Shown here: positions 36,194-45,492 of the stretch, piece by piece
Numbering within the stretch: the stretch's first letter is position 1
How the letters are laid out: every line of letters starts with the position of its first letter
Assembly: GCA_963757335.1 (NCBI GenBank)
Contig: CAVWRJ010000024.1
Location: forward strand, 186,001-250,000
Length of the DNA stretch: 64,000 nucleotides
Direction: 5' to 3'
Source: DASQPA01 sp963757335
Lineage (GTDB): Bacteria; Acidobacteriota; Thermoanaerobaculia; Multivoradales; UBA5704
Position numbers and translations under genes: made by a program
The notes under the pieces: generated by a model
Seen by the model: only the letters and a program-made list of their open reading frames with translations
Databases searched by the model: none
What the model was told of the DNA's origin: nothing

Positions 36194-37351
36194 ATGCGGA
36201 TCGCCGTTTTAGGAGGGGGCCCCGCGGGGAGCGCCGCGGCGCTCCGCCTGGCGCGGAGAGGGGCAGCGGTCGACCTCTACATGCCCGCCCGGCCGGGGGA
36301 GAAGCCCTGCGGTGGCGCCGTCCCCGAGCACGTTTTACCCCCTTTGGAAGGTTTCGACCCGAGCCCCCTTCAGGCGGTGGTGAGCCCCCGCGCGGTGCTC
36401 GAAAACGGCCGCGGAGGGCGGCTCCACCTGGATCTCGGGGGAATCCGCATCTTCCGCCGTACCGACTTCGACGGGGCGCTCGCCGCGGCGGCGGTGGCGG
36501 CCGGGGCGCGCCGGCAGAGCGGCCGGGCCGAGCGGGTGGAGGGGGGGCTTGGCGGCGGCAAAGCCGGGGTGCGGATCACCGTCCGGAACGCCAGGAAAGC
36601 GGGGGGGGCGGGGAGCGAGGTCCGGGAGTACGACTGGGCGATCGGGGCGGACGGCGCCGGCGGTCTCGCCCGGCGGGCGGCCGGTCTGGTCTCTCCAGAG
36701 AGCGCGGAGAGCGCCGGCCGGAGCGTCGGTCTCGGCGCCTCGCTCTCCGGGCTCGCCTGGGACCGCCTCGTCCTCGCCTTCCCCGGGGAGGGGGATGCCT
36801 ATCTCTGGATCTTCCCCCGGCCGGGCGGCGCCTCGGTGGGGATCGCCTACACCGTCGGCGCGCTCCGCGAGGGCGCCGCCCGCGCGCTCCTCGACACCTT
36901 CCTCGACCGCCACCTTCCGGCCGGCTGGCGGGACCTCCCCGGACCGCGCTACCGCTATCCCATCCCGGTCTTCGGCCCCTGGACTCTCCCCGGCATCCGC
37001 CGCGGGCTCGCCCGCCGCCTGCTCCTCGCCGGCGACGCGGCGGCCCTCGCCGATCCGCTCACCCGCGAGGGCATCCGCTACGCCCTCCTCTCCGGCACCT
37101 GGGCGGCCGAAAGCCTGCTGGCGGGCGAGCCCGAGGGCTATGCCGGGCGGCTCGCGACCGAGTGGGAGGGGGAGATGGAGCGGGCGAGGAGCGCCCGCGA
37201 CCTCTTCTTCGACGGCCCCATCGGCCAGTGGATGGTCCCCGTCGCCCGGCTCCATCCCGGAATTCGCAGCGTCCTTTCAGACCTTCTCGCCTGCCGCCAG
37301 CCCTACGGCGGTCTCCGCCGGCGCCTGCTCGCCGCTGTCTTTGAGCGGTAA
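36194..37351 (+). CDS. Geranylgeranyl-reductase-family FAD oxidoreductase
   Basis: About 385 residues. N-terminal FAD motif MRIAVLGGGPAGSAAALRLA, a KPCGGAVPEHVL segment, and the second FAD motif LLLAGDAAALADPLTREGIR with YALLSG typical of the geranylgeranyl reductase / digeranylgeranyl-lipid reductase family. These enzymes reduce isoprenoid or related double bonds; the exact substrate cannot be read. ATG 36194 starts directly at the dinucleotide fold; an upstream TTG adds three residues. It follows palindromic element D. Confidence 0.85.
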   Translation: MRIAVLGGGPAGSAAALRLARRGAAVDLYMPARPGEKPCGGAVPEHVLPPLEGFDPSPLQAVVSPRAVLENGRGGRLHLDLGGIRIFRRTDFDGALAAAAVAAGARRQSGRAERVEGGLGGGKAGVRITVRNARKAGGAGSEVREYDWAIGADGAGGLARRAAGLVSPESAESAGRSVGLGASLSGLAWDRLVLAFPGEGDAYLWIFPRPGGASVGIAYTVGALREGAARALLDTFLDRHLPAGWRDLPGPRYRYPIPVFGPWTLPGIRRGLARRLLLAGDAAALADPLTREGIRYALLSGTWAAESLLAGEPEGYAGRLATEWEGEMERARSARDLFFDGPIGQWMVPVARLHPGIRSVLSDLLACRQPYGGLRRRLLAAVFER

Positions 37352-37378
37352 AACGGGCGGCTGAAACGGGCGGGTGAC

Positions 37379-39058
37379 TTACGGTCCCGAAGCGATCGCG
37401 CTGGGAGCCTCGGGACCCTGGCAGGCGACGCGGGGGTCCGGCGGTCCGCTCGGCGGCAGCGGGTAGCTTCCGGCCGCGGCGCTGGCGAGCTGGCGAGGGT
37501 CGCTCAGGTCGTAGAGGTAGGCGTAGACCGTGGTGTCGGCGTTCTTTTTGGTGGCGGGGAAGACGACGCTCTGCCGCCGGTCCCCGATCTGTTCTAAATA
37601 GGCGAGCATCGCCGTGCGGTCGGGCAACCGGGGAAGCGCGTGGGCGAAGAGCACCCACAGCCGCTCGCGCCCGCGGAAGCGGTCGAGCTCGCGCAGGAAG
37701 AGCCGGGTGTCGGCGAAGTGGCAGCCGCCGAGGACATAGTCGCCCTCGGCGAAGCCGTAGCGCTGGCCGTAGAAGCGGAGGGCCTGTTCCGCCCCATAGT
37801 AGACGTACACCGCGTCCCCGGTTCGGAGCCGCGACTTCACGTACGAGAACATCCGCGGGGTCTCCTCCAGGCGGTAGACCGGCGGGTTGCCGACGAAGGT
37901 GGAGAGGGGGAGGCCGGCGAAGAGCGCCAGGCAGAGGGGGCCGGCGGCACGCAGGCGGGGCGGCCAGGCGCGGTAGAGCTGCTCGACCCCGGCGGCCACG
38001 GGGAGGAGGAAGCAGGGGATGAGAAAGGCGATGAGCCGCCCCTTGAACGGATACTGCCGGGCGACCGCCGCCGCCAGGGTGACGGCGATAGGAGCGGCGA
38101 GCAGGAGGGCGGCGTCGCGCCGCCGGCGCCAGAGCACGGCGAGCCCCAGGGCTGCCGCGGCCACGTAGAGAGGGGTCGCCCGATAGTTGAGACCCTCGCG
38201 GCCGAATTCCGCCGAGAGCGTGTTGGCGAGCCACTCCGCCACCCTGGAGACCTCTGTGAGCGGAGGCAGGAAGGCAGGCTGCCAGAAGCGCTGCATGTAG
38301 TCGTGGGTCACCGGCCCCATCACCCGGGTCGCCACCAGGGTCGAGCCGGCGGCGGACAGACCCCAGAGCGCCACCGCGGTGAGGGTCGGCGCCAGCGGCG
38401 CGGGCGGCGTTGCCTGCCCTGGGGCCGCGCGGCGCTCGGCGGCGGCGAGGAGGAGGAGCGCCCCGCCGAGCCCGGCGAGCATGAAGACCGCGGGCTGCGA
38501 GAACCAGACGGAGACGGCGCCGGCCGCGCCGAGGAAGAGCCCCCGCCGCCAGGTCGGCGGGCCGGCCCGGTAGCCGAAGACGAGGATCGTGAGCAGCAGG
38601 GCGATCGCCGAGTCGCTCGCGTACTGCTTGGCATCGGAGCCGTAGAAGATCAGCTCCGGGGAGAAGGCGAAGAGGGCGACGGCGAACGGCCGGGCGAGGC
38701 CGGAGAGCAGGCGTTCCGCCAGCCGCCAGAAAAGGTAGAGCGCGGCGAGCGAGGAGAGCAGGGGAAAGAGACGGAGCGAGCGCTCGCCAGCGCCGAAGAG
38801 GAGCACCAGGCCGCGCTCGACGGCGAGGAAACCGGGGGGCGCCACCTGCCGGTAGTCGAGCGGTCGGGTGAGGAGCTCCGAGAGGGGGTGGTCGACGACG
38901 TTCCGGACCAGCGCCAGCTCGTCCAGCCAGAAGGCGGCATGGCCGAGATACTGCCAGATCCGGAGGAGCGCACCGGCCGCGACGAGCCCGGCGAGGAAGG
39001 CGCGCGAGGCGAGGAAGCTCGTGAGCCGGTGCGGCAGATGAATCGGTGCGGCGCTCAA
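37379..39058 (-). CDS. GT-C family membrane glycosyltransferase (GT39/ArnT-like)
   Basis: 559 residues with about eleven membrane helices. First extracytoplasmic loop carries FWLDELALVRN, the acidic catalytic motif of GT-C enzymes (Asp-Glu after TM1), and a KQYASD segment after ELIFYGSD. The C-terminal 190 residues form a soluble domain (GDAVYVYYGAEQALRFYG onwards). It would transfer a sugar from a polyprenyl-phosphate donor to lipid or protein outside the membrane. Convergent with the FAD oxidoreductase. Start ATG 39058 is fair. Confidence 0.85.
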   Translation of the reverse strand: MSAAPIHLPHRLTSFLASRAFLAGLVAAGALLRIWQYLGHAAFWLDELALVRNVVDHPLSELLTRPLDYRQVAPPGFLAVERGLVLLFGAGERSLRLFPLLSSLAALYLFWRLAERLLSGLARPFAVALFAFSPELIFYGSDAKQYASDSAIALLLTILVFGYRAGPPTWRRGLFLGAAGAVSVWFSQPAVFMLAGLGGALLLLAAAERRAAPGQATPPAPLAPTLTAVALWGLSAAGSTLVATRVMGPVTHDYMQRFWQPAFLPPLTEVSRVAEWLANTLSAEFGREGLNYRATPLYVAAAALGLAVLWRRRRDAALLLAAPIAVTLAAAVARQYPFKGRLIAFLIPCFLLPVAAGVEQLYRAWPPRLRAAGPLCLALFAGLPLSTFVGNPPVYRLEETPRMFSYVKSRLRTGDAVYVYYGAEQALRFYGQRYGFAEGDYVLGGCHFADTRLFLRELDRFRGRERLWVLFAHALPRLPDRTAMLAYLEQIGDRRQSVVFPATKKNADTTVYAYLYDLSDPRQLASAAAGSYPLPPSGPPDPRVACQGPEAPSAIASGP

Positions 39059-39177
39059 CGCTGTACGACCCGGGAGGAGAACCCCGATCCCGGACTGCGG
39101 ATCGGTGCGTCAATTTTTTATGCAATTCTCATGCAATCGGCGTGCGATCGGGGCCCACCGGTTGGGCGCCCGCCGGC

Positions 39178-40056
39178 TCAGGTGGCGGGGCTTTGGAAGA
39201 GCTGGAAGATCGCGGCCAGCTGCTCGATCCCGTCGACGAGCCGCGGTCCGGGCCGGCTGAAGCAGCCGTTGGCGTCGACGGCGAAGACCCGGCCTTCCCG
39301 CACGGCGCGGAGCGCCCGCCACTCCGGGCGATCCGCGATGGCCTCGATCTGCAAGCGCGCCCCCTCGGCGTCGAAGCCGCAGGGCATGGCGACGAGGAGG
39401 TCCGGGTCGGCCTCCCGGATCTCTTCCCAGCTGAGCCGCCGGGACTTGGAGCCGGGGTCCGCCAAGGCGTCCTCGCCGCCGGCGGCGGCGATCATCTCGG
39501 GCACCCAGTGACCCCCGGCGAAGGGGGGATCGAGCCATTCGAGAGCGGCGACCCGCGGCCGCGGCCGGCCCGCGGCCCGGGTCCGCACCGCCGCCAGACG
39601 CCCTTCGAGCGCCAGGACGAGCGCCCGCGCCTGTGCCGTGTGGCCGGTCGCCTCGCCGATCGTCTCGATGTCCTTAAAGACGTCTCGGAGCGAGCGCGGG
39701 TCGAGCGATACGAGATCCGGGCAGTGCGCCAGGGGCCGGATGGCACCGTCCACCTGCGCGGTCGAGACGGCGCACACCGGGCAGAGCTCCTGGGTGACGA
39801 TGAGGTCGGGCGCCAGCTCCGCGATCCGCGGCTCGTCCAGGGTATAGAGGCTCGCCCCGCTCCCCACCTGGGCGGCGACCGCCGCGTCCACCTCGGCGGC
39901 GCTCATCCCCGGCGTCAGAGCGCTCCCGGTGAGGATCGGCCGGCTCCGCGCCGCTGCCGGGAAGTCGCACTCGTGGCTCACCCCGACCACCAGATCGCCG
40001 GCGCCGACGGCGAAGAGGATCTCGGTGCCGTTGGGGACGAGCGAGATAATGCGCAT
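39178..40056 (-). CDS. BtuF-like cobalamin/siderophore-binding fold protein, no signal peptide
   Basis: 292 residues of the helical-backbone periplasmic binding fold: MRIISLVPNGTEILFAVGAG, VGVSHECDFP, LAPDLIVTQELCPVCAVS, RVAALEWLDPPFAGGHWVPE, DPDLLVAMPCGFD. This is the BtuF/FhuD class, but the sequence begins at the first fold strand, with no signal peptide or lipobox. The vicinal Cys residues in ELCPVCAVS are typical of the cytosolic subfamily. It may bind a corrinoid inside the cell; no transporter genes adjoin it. ATG 40056. Confidence 0.85.
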   Translation of the reverse strand: MRIISLVPNGTEILFAVGAGDLVVGVSHECDFPAAARSRPILTGSALTPGMSAAEVDAAVAAQVGSGASLYTLDEPRIAELAPDLIVTQELCPVCAVSTAQVDGAIRPLAHCPDLVSLDPRSLRDVFKDIETIGEATGHTAQARALVLALEGRLAAVRTRAAGRPRPRVAALEWLDPPFAGGHWVPEMIAAAGGEDALADPGSKSRRLSWEEIREADPDLLVAMPCGFDAEGARLQIEAIADRPEWRALRAVREGRVFAVDANGCFSRPGPRLVDGIEQLAAIFQLFQSPAT

Positions 40057-40150
40057 GAGGGGAGTCTAGCGTAGCCCGGTCGGCCGCCTGCCGCGCACCT
40101 GTGTTCTGATAGACCCCCGAACCTGCCCCGCTAGAAAGAGGAGCCCGACC

Positions 40151-41152
40151 GTGAGATGGAATCTGTTGACGCCGTTCGTCCCCGCCGCGCTGTCGATTCT
40201 GGCGCTCGCCGCCGTCCATGTGGCGTCCGCCGCGACGAACGCCGCTCCAGCGGCGGCCCCGGCGGGCAAGGGCCTGGGGCCCAAGGTCGTCGTCCTGGGG
40301 ACGGTGCAGGACGGCGGCATGCCGCAGATCGGCTGCTCGGACGCCCGCTGCACCGCGGCGCGCAAGGACCCCTCTCTCAAGCGGCACGTGGCGAGCCTCG
40401 CCATCGACTTCCCGAAGAGCGACCACACCTACCTGATCGACGCCACCCCCGACTTCGCCGACCAGATCGAGAAGGTGCACACCTTCCGCCACCATCCGGA
40501 AGGCCGGGTCGACCGCATGCCGTTAGATGGCGTGCTCTTGACCCACGCCCACATCGGGCACTACCTGGGCCTCGCCTTCCTCGGCTTCGAGAGCATCAAC
40601 ACCAAGGACCTGCCGACCTACTGCTCGCCGCGGATGGCCGAGTTCCTGCGCACCAACGGCCCCTGGAGCCAGCTCGTGAAGCTCGACAACATCGCTCTCC
40701 ACGAGTTCGAGATCGGCAAGCCCTTCCCCCTGGAAGAGGGGGTGACGGTGACCGCGATCAAGGTGCCGCACAGAGACGAGTACTCGGACACCATGGGCTT
40801 CCTCATCAAGGGCCCCAGAAAGACCCTCTTCTACGTCCCCGACACCGACACCTGGACGACCTGGCAGACCCCGGTCACCGAGGTCCTGGCGGACGTCGAC
40901 TACGCCCTCGTCGACGCCACCTTCTACTCGCCGGACGAGCTCCCCGACCGCGACGTCACCAAGATCAAGCACCCCCTGATCACGGTCTCCATGGATCTCC
41001 TGGAACCGCTGGTGAAGAAGGGCCGGCTGAAGGTCTACTTCACCCACATGAACCACTCGAATCCGGCTCTCGATGCGGGCGGAGCGGCCCGCAAGGCGAT
41101 CGAGGCGCGGGGGTTCCGGGTGCTTGCCGAGAGCGACGAGTTCCCGCTCTGA
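40151..41152 (+). CDS. Exported metallo-beta-lactamase-fold protein, PqqB-like
   Basis: 333 residues beginning with GTG 40151. Signal peptide (FVPAALSILALAAVHVASAA). The GTVQDGGMPQIGCSDARC segment is characteristic of PqqB-type proteins. MBL metal ligands are in LLTHAHIGHYLG, YVPDTDTW, and a C-terminal THMNHSNP. PqqB itself is cytosolic; this one is exported, and no other pqq genes are here, so it likely acts on another substrate. It diverges from the BtuF-like gene (95 bp). Confidence 0.82.
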   Translation: MRWNLLTPFVPAALSILALAAVHVASAATNAAPAAAPAGKGLGPKVVVLGTVQDGGMPQIGCSDARCTAARKDPSLKRHVASLAIDFPKSDHTYLIDATPDFADQIEKVHTFRHHPEGRVDRMPLDGVLLTHAHIGHYLGLAFLGFESINTKDLPTYCSPRMAEFLRTNGPWSQLVKLDNIALHEFEIGKPFPLEEGVTVTAIKVPHRDEYSDTMGFLIKGPRKTLFYVPDTDTWTTWQTPVTEVLADVDYALVDATFYSPDELPDRDVTKIKHPLITVSMDLLEPLVKKGRLKVYFTHMNHSNPALDAGGAARKAIEARGFRVLAESDEFPL

Positions 41153-41175
41153 GGCCGGCGTCTGGCGGCTGATTT

Positions 41176-43041
41176 CTACGGGCAGGTCGCGAACGCCGCC
41201 GTATCCTGGATTGGCTGGAACGCCGTCCCCTGCGGGTTCAGGTAGGTGCGGACGGCGGCGGTCCGGGTGTCGGTGACGGTGATGGAGGCCCGGACGTTGG
41301 TGAGACCGCCGGCGAAGAGCCAGTAGCGGGAGCCTAGGCTGCAGGCGTCGAGCACCTTGGTCACCACCTCGACGTTGGTGGGGGCGAAGAACCAGAAGTA
41401 CCCGGTGTCGGGGGTCAAGGTGACGGCGTGGGCGGTGCCGGTCGCCCCGTCCGCGGTCGTCCACTGGATGCGCACCCGGAAGCGGTTGCCGGCGAGACAG
41501 AGGCTTTCGGCGTCGGGCACGCAGGCGGCGGTAGCGCCGCCGGAGCGCGGGTCGAGCCAGCGGGCGAGCGCCGGGAAGGTGGCGGAAAAGGCGCCGTCGG
41601 CGCAATCGTTGCGATAGTCGCAGCCGTCCACCGGGTTGGGGCCGCAGCCGTCGGTGAGCGTCCCCACCACCCGGCCGCCCTCGAGGAGCGACGGCGAGCC
41701 CGAGCTCCCCACGAAGGTGCCGCCCGCGACCGGCTTCAGGTAGATGAACTTGGTGAGGTCGTCGATCGGGATGCCGCCGTCGTCCGCCGGCGAGCAGAAG
41801 TGGCGCGGGCGGGCCTCGAAGGTGCTCTCGGAGTAGGACTGCGGCAGCCCCAGGGGGTGGGAGATCCGGAAGATCCTCGTGCCGTTGACGAGCACCTCCG
41901 GCCGCGCCTCCCAGCCGAGGAGGAAGCGGCGGTTGTCCGGAAAGCGGGAGAGCTGGAGGAGGGTGTAGTCGCTGTTGCCGCTGGTCGAAAGGAGGGTGGC
42001 GCCGTCGACCCGGGGCAGGGTGTCGAGGTCGGGCGCCGGGCCGTTGCAGGCGGCGGTCCGGTCGTCGAAGAAGGCCTCCAGGGAGGCCGCCTGCTTGACC
42101 GTCGTCACGCAGTGGTTGGCGGTCAGCAGGTAGGGGATCGTCGTCCTGTCGTCGGTGTCGTTCAAGAGGGAGCCCGTGCACTCGGACGAGAAGCTCCCCT
42201 GGGAGTCGACGTGGCCGAGGAGGGCGATCGCCCGCCGCACGTCGTCGATGCCGGGGAAGCGGACGGCATCGACGCAGGTCGCATCCACCACGCAGGCGGG
42301 GGCGGGGGTGGCGCTCTTGACCGGCACCCCCCCGGGACCGAGCTGGACCAGCTCCAGCACCCGGTCGAGCCTGAAGCCGGCCGGCGGGCTCGGCGAGGGG
42401 AGGGACCGGCGCGGCACGTGGACCTCCAGGGTGATGGCGCCGCTCGCGCCGCCGGACACGCTCGGGGTCCACAGCTCGCCGTCCGTTCCGGGCCCGAACG
42501 GACCGACCGGGATGCCGCTCTCGCCGTACACCCAGAGCCGGGAGCCGGCCGGCAGCTGGATGTCCGCCAGGTGGAGGCGCAGCCGCCAGGCCCCATCGAC
42601 CCGCACCTGGGTGGCCCAGACCCGCTCGTCCCCTGTCTCGCCAGCGCCGGCGCCAGCTCCGGCAGGGGCGGCGTCGGCGACGATGCCGCCAGCGAGCTTC
42701 TCGCCCGCCCGGGCGCGGAGGAGGGCGCCGAGATCGACGATCTGGGGCACCGGGAGGTCGCGGGTGAAGCCGCTCCGGGTCGGCCGCCGGCCGCTCCGGT
42801 TCCAGTCGCCGATCGCCGCCAGCCGGTCGGGGGCGGCGGTCTCGGACTTCGGCAGGACCGCCGAGGGCGCTATGCCGGCTGCCTCGAAAGCGCGCCGGGG
42901 ACGGGGGACAGGCCGCGCCTCGTCCACGACTCCCGTGGCGAAGGCGGGCGCGGCCTGCTGGGCCCGGGCAGCGGTCGGGGCAATCCCGGCGATGCCCGCG
43001 AGGGCGAGAGCGAGGGCGAGGCGGGGGGTGCTTCTTCTCAT
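41176..43041 (-). CDS. Secreted trypsin-like serine protease with C-terminal DTGYFWFF domain
   Basis: 621 residues from ATG 43041. Signal peptide, a propeptide with a beta-domain (about 100-200), then a chymotrypsin-fold domain with His in LLTANHCVTT, Asp in SGNSDYTLLQL and Ser in VGSSGSPSLLEG. The arrangement resembles lysyl endopeptidases. The last 110 residues form a separate domain: CVPDAESLCLAGNRFRVRIQ, DTGYFWFFAPTNVEVVTKVL, ending QDTAAFATCP, which also ends the two proteins at 45493 and 48979. It is probably a secretion or surface domain. Divergent from the AcvB gene (81 bp between starts). Confidence 0.9.
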   Translation of the reverse strand: MRRSTPRLALALALAGIAGIAPTAARAQQAAPAFATGVVDEARPVPRPRRAFEAAGIAPSAVLPKSETAAPDRLAAIGDWNRSGRRPTRSGFTRDLPVPQIVDLGALLRARAGEKLAGGIVADAAPAGAGAGAGETGDERVWATQVRVDGAWRLRLHLADIQLPAGSRLWVYGESGIPVGPFGPGTDGELWTPSVSGGASGAITLEVHVPRRSLPSPSPPAGFRLDRVLELVQLGPGGVPVKSATPAPACVVDATCVDAVRFPGIDDVRRAIALLGHVDSQGSFSSECTGSLLNDTDDRTTIPYLLTANHCVTTVKQAASLEAFFDDRTAACNGPAPDLDTLPRVDGATLLSTSGNSDYTLLQLSRFPDNRRFLLGWEARPEVLVNGTRIFRISHPLGLPQSYSESTFEARPRHFCSPADDGGIPIDDLTKFIYLKPVAGGTFVGSSGSPSLLEGGRVVGTLTDGCGPNPVDGCDYRNDCADGAFSATFPALARWLDPRSGGATAACVPDAESLCLAGNRFRVRIQWTTADGATGTAHAVTLTPDTGYFWFFAPTNVEVVTKVLDACSLGSRYWLFAGGLTNVRASITVTDTRTAAVRTYLNPQGTAFQPIQDTAAFATCP

Positions 43042-43122
43042 GACGAGGAGGATACTCCGCCTCCCCGGCTCCGGGTAAGCCTCTTGCAACCGGGGACTTC
43101 CCGACAAGGAGAGAACGACGAC

Positions 43123-44631
43123 ATGACCTCCGGCCTTGCGATCCTCTTCGCGGTCCTGTTCCAACTCCCGCCCGCCGCCACGGCCCCAGCCGTTCCACCA
43201 GCGGCCGCTGCCGAGGAGCTGCTGTATGGGCGCTTCGGACAGTTTCCTGTCTACCGGCCGGCCGGGCCGCCCAGCCAGGTGGTGCTGCTCCTCTCCGGCG
43301 ATCCGGCGGCCCCTGAGGCGGCCAAAATGGCCGGCGAGCTCTCCTCCTGGGGCGCCCTCGTCCTCGTGGTGGATGCCCGGCACTATCTCGCGACCACCGA
43401 GAAGAGCGCCGCCAAGTGCACCTACCCGGCCGCCGATTTCGAGGCCCTCGCGCACTACGCCGAGCAGAAGCTCTCTCTGCCGCGCTACGTCCCCCCCCTC
43501 CTCGTGAGCGACGGTATCCCCACGATCGCCGCGACTCTCGCCTACGTCACCCTCGCCCAGGCGCCCCCGGGGACCTTCCAGGGGGCGGTGACGGCCGGCT
43601 TCTGCCCCGCGATCGAGGTCCATCGTCCATTCTGCCCGGGCCACGGCCTGCACGCCGACCGCCAGTGGGCGGGCTCGGGAGTCAAGCTCGAACCGGCGTC
43701 GGCCCTCGGCAGCCCGTGGCTCCTCCTCCCCGGCCCGGCCTGCCCCGCCGGCAGCGCCCGGAACTTCGCCGCCGCCATTCCACGAGCGAAGCTCCTCGGT
43801 CCTCCGGCAGGTGCCCCGGAGTCCGGAGAAGGGATCGATCCCACCCTCCTCCGGCAGGCCTTCGACCTTTTCGGCGACGCGCGGCAGGCGGCGGAGGCGG
43901 CCGCCACGGCGCTGGGCGACGTCGCGGACCTGCCTCTCCTCGAGCTACCGGCCTCCGGGGGGGCGGCCCGGAAGGCGAAGGGGACGGGAAAGGGGAGCGA
44001 GATGGACGCGTTCGCGGTGATCCTCTCGGGCGACGGCGGTTGGGTGGGTCTCGACCGCCGGCTCGGCCTTCGACTGGCCGACCTCGGGGTGCCCGTCGTC
44101 GGCCTCGACTCGCTCCAGTACTTCTGGGTCCCCCGCGATCCCGAGGGCACGGCGCGCGATCTCGCCCGCATCCTTGAGCACTATTTCAAAGTCTGGGGAA
44201 AGGGGCGGGCGATCCTCGCCGGCTACTCGCAGGGGGCGGACGTCCTGCCGTTCCTGGCGAGCCGCCTGCCCGCCGAGCTGCGGCAGCGGGTCGCTCTCGT
44301 CGCCCTCGTGGGGACGGACGCCAATGCCACCTTCGACTTCAATTTCGAAGGTTTCATGAGCGATCGGCCCAAGCGCCCGGACCTCCCGGTGCTGCCGGAG
44401 ATCCCCCGCCTCCTGGGGACCCGGGTCCTCTGCATCTCCTCGAACGCCGAGCCCGACAGCCCCTGCAGGCACCTGCCGAAGGGCCTCGCCGTCACCCTCT
44501 CCGTGGACGGCGGGCATGGCTATAACCGCGGGGTCAACATCGTCACCGACCGGATCTTGAAAGAGGCCGGTCTGCGGTCGAAGAACGCTCCGGCGCCCAA
44601 GGGGGCGCCCCGCCCCAGATCGGGCCCGTAG
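43123..44631 (+). CDS. AcvB/VirJ-family exported hydrolase
   Basis: 502 residues with a signal peptide. The C-terminal half is the VirJ-like alpha/beta-hydrolase: ILSGDGGWVGLDRRLGLRLA, GLDSLQYFWVPRDPEGTARD, ILAGYSQGADVLPFLASRLP (nucleophile Ser in GYSQG). The N-terminal half (about 40-250) is the extra domain present in AcvB but not VirJ. In Agrobacterium, AcvB is a periplasmic hydrolase of lysyl-phosphatidylglycerol; the same role here is inference from family membership. ATG 43123 follows CAAGGAGAGAACGACGAC. Confidence 0.88.
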   Translation: MTSGLAILFAVLFQLPPAATAPAVPPAAAAEELLYGRFGQFPVYRPAGPPSQVVLLLSGDPAAPEAAKMAGELSSWGALVLVVDARHYLATTEKSAAKCTYPAADFEALAHYAEQKLSLPRYVPPLLVSDGIPTIAATLAYVTLAQAPPGTFQGAVTAGFCPAIEVHRPFCPGHGLHADRQWAGSGVKLEPASALGSPWLLLPGPACPAGSARNFAAAIPRAKLLGPPAGAPESGEGIDPTLLRQAFDLFGDARQAAEAAATALGDVADLPLLELPASGGAARKAKGTGKGSEMDAFAVILSGDGGWVGLDRRLGLRLADLGVPVVGLDSLQYFWVPRDPEGTARDLARILEHYFKVWGKGRAILAGYSQGADVLPFLASRLPAELRQRVALVALVGTDANATFDFNFEGFMSDRPKRPDLPVLPEIPRLLGTRVLCISSNAEPDSPCRHLPKGLAVTLSVDGGHGYNRGVNIVTDRILKEAGLRSKNAPAPKGAPRPRSGP

Positions 44632-44714
44632 GCTCCGGCCATGCTACGCTGAAGCAAATCCCTGGTTTTCCCTGAGTCTTCGGGGAGAGCCGCTGACGAG
44701 ACCGGAGGCTCCTC

Positions 44715-44954
44715 ATGATCGCGAAGCTCGCGCCGTTCCGCCGTCTATCCCTGGCGCTGGTCTGCCTGGCCCTGCTCGCCACCTTCTTCCTGGCGCTGCC
44801 CGCCCAGGCGACGCGGTCGGGTCACGAGTTCACCTACTACGACGACGCGGCGCACGACAACGTCGTCGGTTTCCAGGTCTGGTGCAGCAACGGTTCGCAC
44901 AGCGGCTGGGGCCGGACCACCCCGTACGCCGTGATCAGCCCGTCCGACTGCTGA
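44715..44954 (+). CDS. Small secreted Cys protein, DUF6289-like
   Basis: 79 residues: signal peptide (SLALVCLALLATFFLALPAQ), then about 47 mature residues with HEFTYYDDAAHDNVVGFQVW, one Cys after VW and a C-terminal Cys (SPSDC). The pattern of Tyr-Tyr-x-Asp-Ala-Ala and Val-Val-Gly resembles small exported proteins assigned to DUF6289, a resemblance I judge by eye. Function unknown. Confidence 0.65.
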   Translation: MIAKLAPFRRLSLALVCLALLATFFLALPAQATRSGHEFTYYDDAAHDNVVGFQVWCSNGSHSGWGRTTPYAVISPSDC

Positions 44955-45009
44955 CCGTCCCTACCCGGGCGTGCCCACAGGCCTGGCCGCCCGGGCCCTT
45001 CCCCCCGCG

Positions 45010-45483
45010 CTAGCCGTTCCCCTCGTCCCAGGAAACCGCGTCGCCCACGGCGATCTCGCCGCCCAGGAGCACCTCGGCGAAGGCACCGCCCCGCCAGTCG
45101 GGGTCCATCGCCCGGCGGAGGCCAGGGAGGGCCTCGTCCATCCGCTCGCAGGGACGGGTCTCGCCGAGGATGCGGAGCCGGCAGGGGCCGATGGCGAGGA
45201 CCCGGCCGCGGGTGCCCTCCAGGCGGAGATCGGTGACGAGGAGGTTGGCGCGGCGCGCGGCGGGATCGAGGGTCGCTCCCAGCTCCGCCGTGGCCTCCGC
45301 CCAGCGCTCCGCCTCGAGGATCGTCACCTGCCGGCGGCCCCCCTGGTTGGCGTTCCCCACGATCCCCCGAGAGGCGACGAGCGCCGCCTGCTCCCTGGGG
45401 TCCATGGGGCCGCGCTTCATGCGCTTGACGAAGATCGCCCGCAGCTGGCCGGGCGGCGGGGGCGGGGTTTCGCTGTCTGCCAT
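45010..45483 (-). CDS. MOSC-domain protein
   Basis: 157 residues, a stand-alone MOSC fold: QLRAIFVKRMKRGPM, GIVGNANQGGRRQVTIL, NLLVTDLRLE, and a Cys in ETRPCERMDEAL that matches the conserved Cys thought to handle sulfur or molybdenum cofactor in this superfamily. Soluble, and the partner is unknown. It starts 10 bp before the end of the ELWTSDGT-repeat gene upstream, on the same strand. Confidence 0.88.
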   Translation of the reverse strand: MADSETPPPPPGQLRAIFVKRMKRGPMDPREQAALVASRGIVGNANQGGRRQVTILEAERWAEATAELGATLDPAARRANLLVTDLRLEGTRGRVLAIGPCRLRILGETRPCERMDEALPGLRRAMDPDWRGGAFAEVLLGGEIAVGDAVSWDEGNG

Positions 45484-45492
45484 GTCCGTAGT

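Noticed and set aside
41428..43122. N-terminal extension of the AcvB gene across the protease gene
   Set aside because: The signal peptide and the ribosome site define the start at 43123; the upstream part is an antisense shadow.
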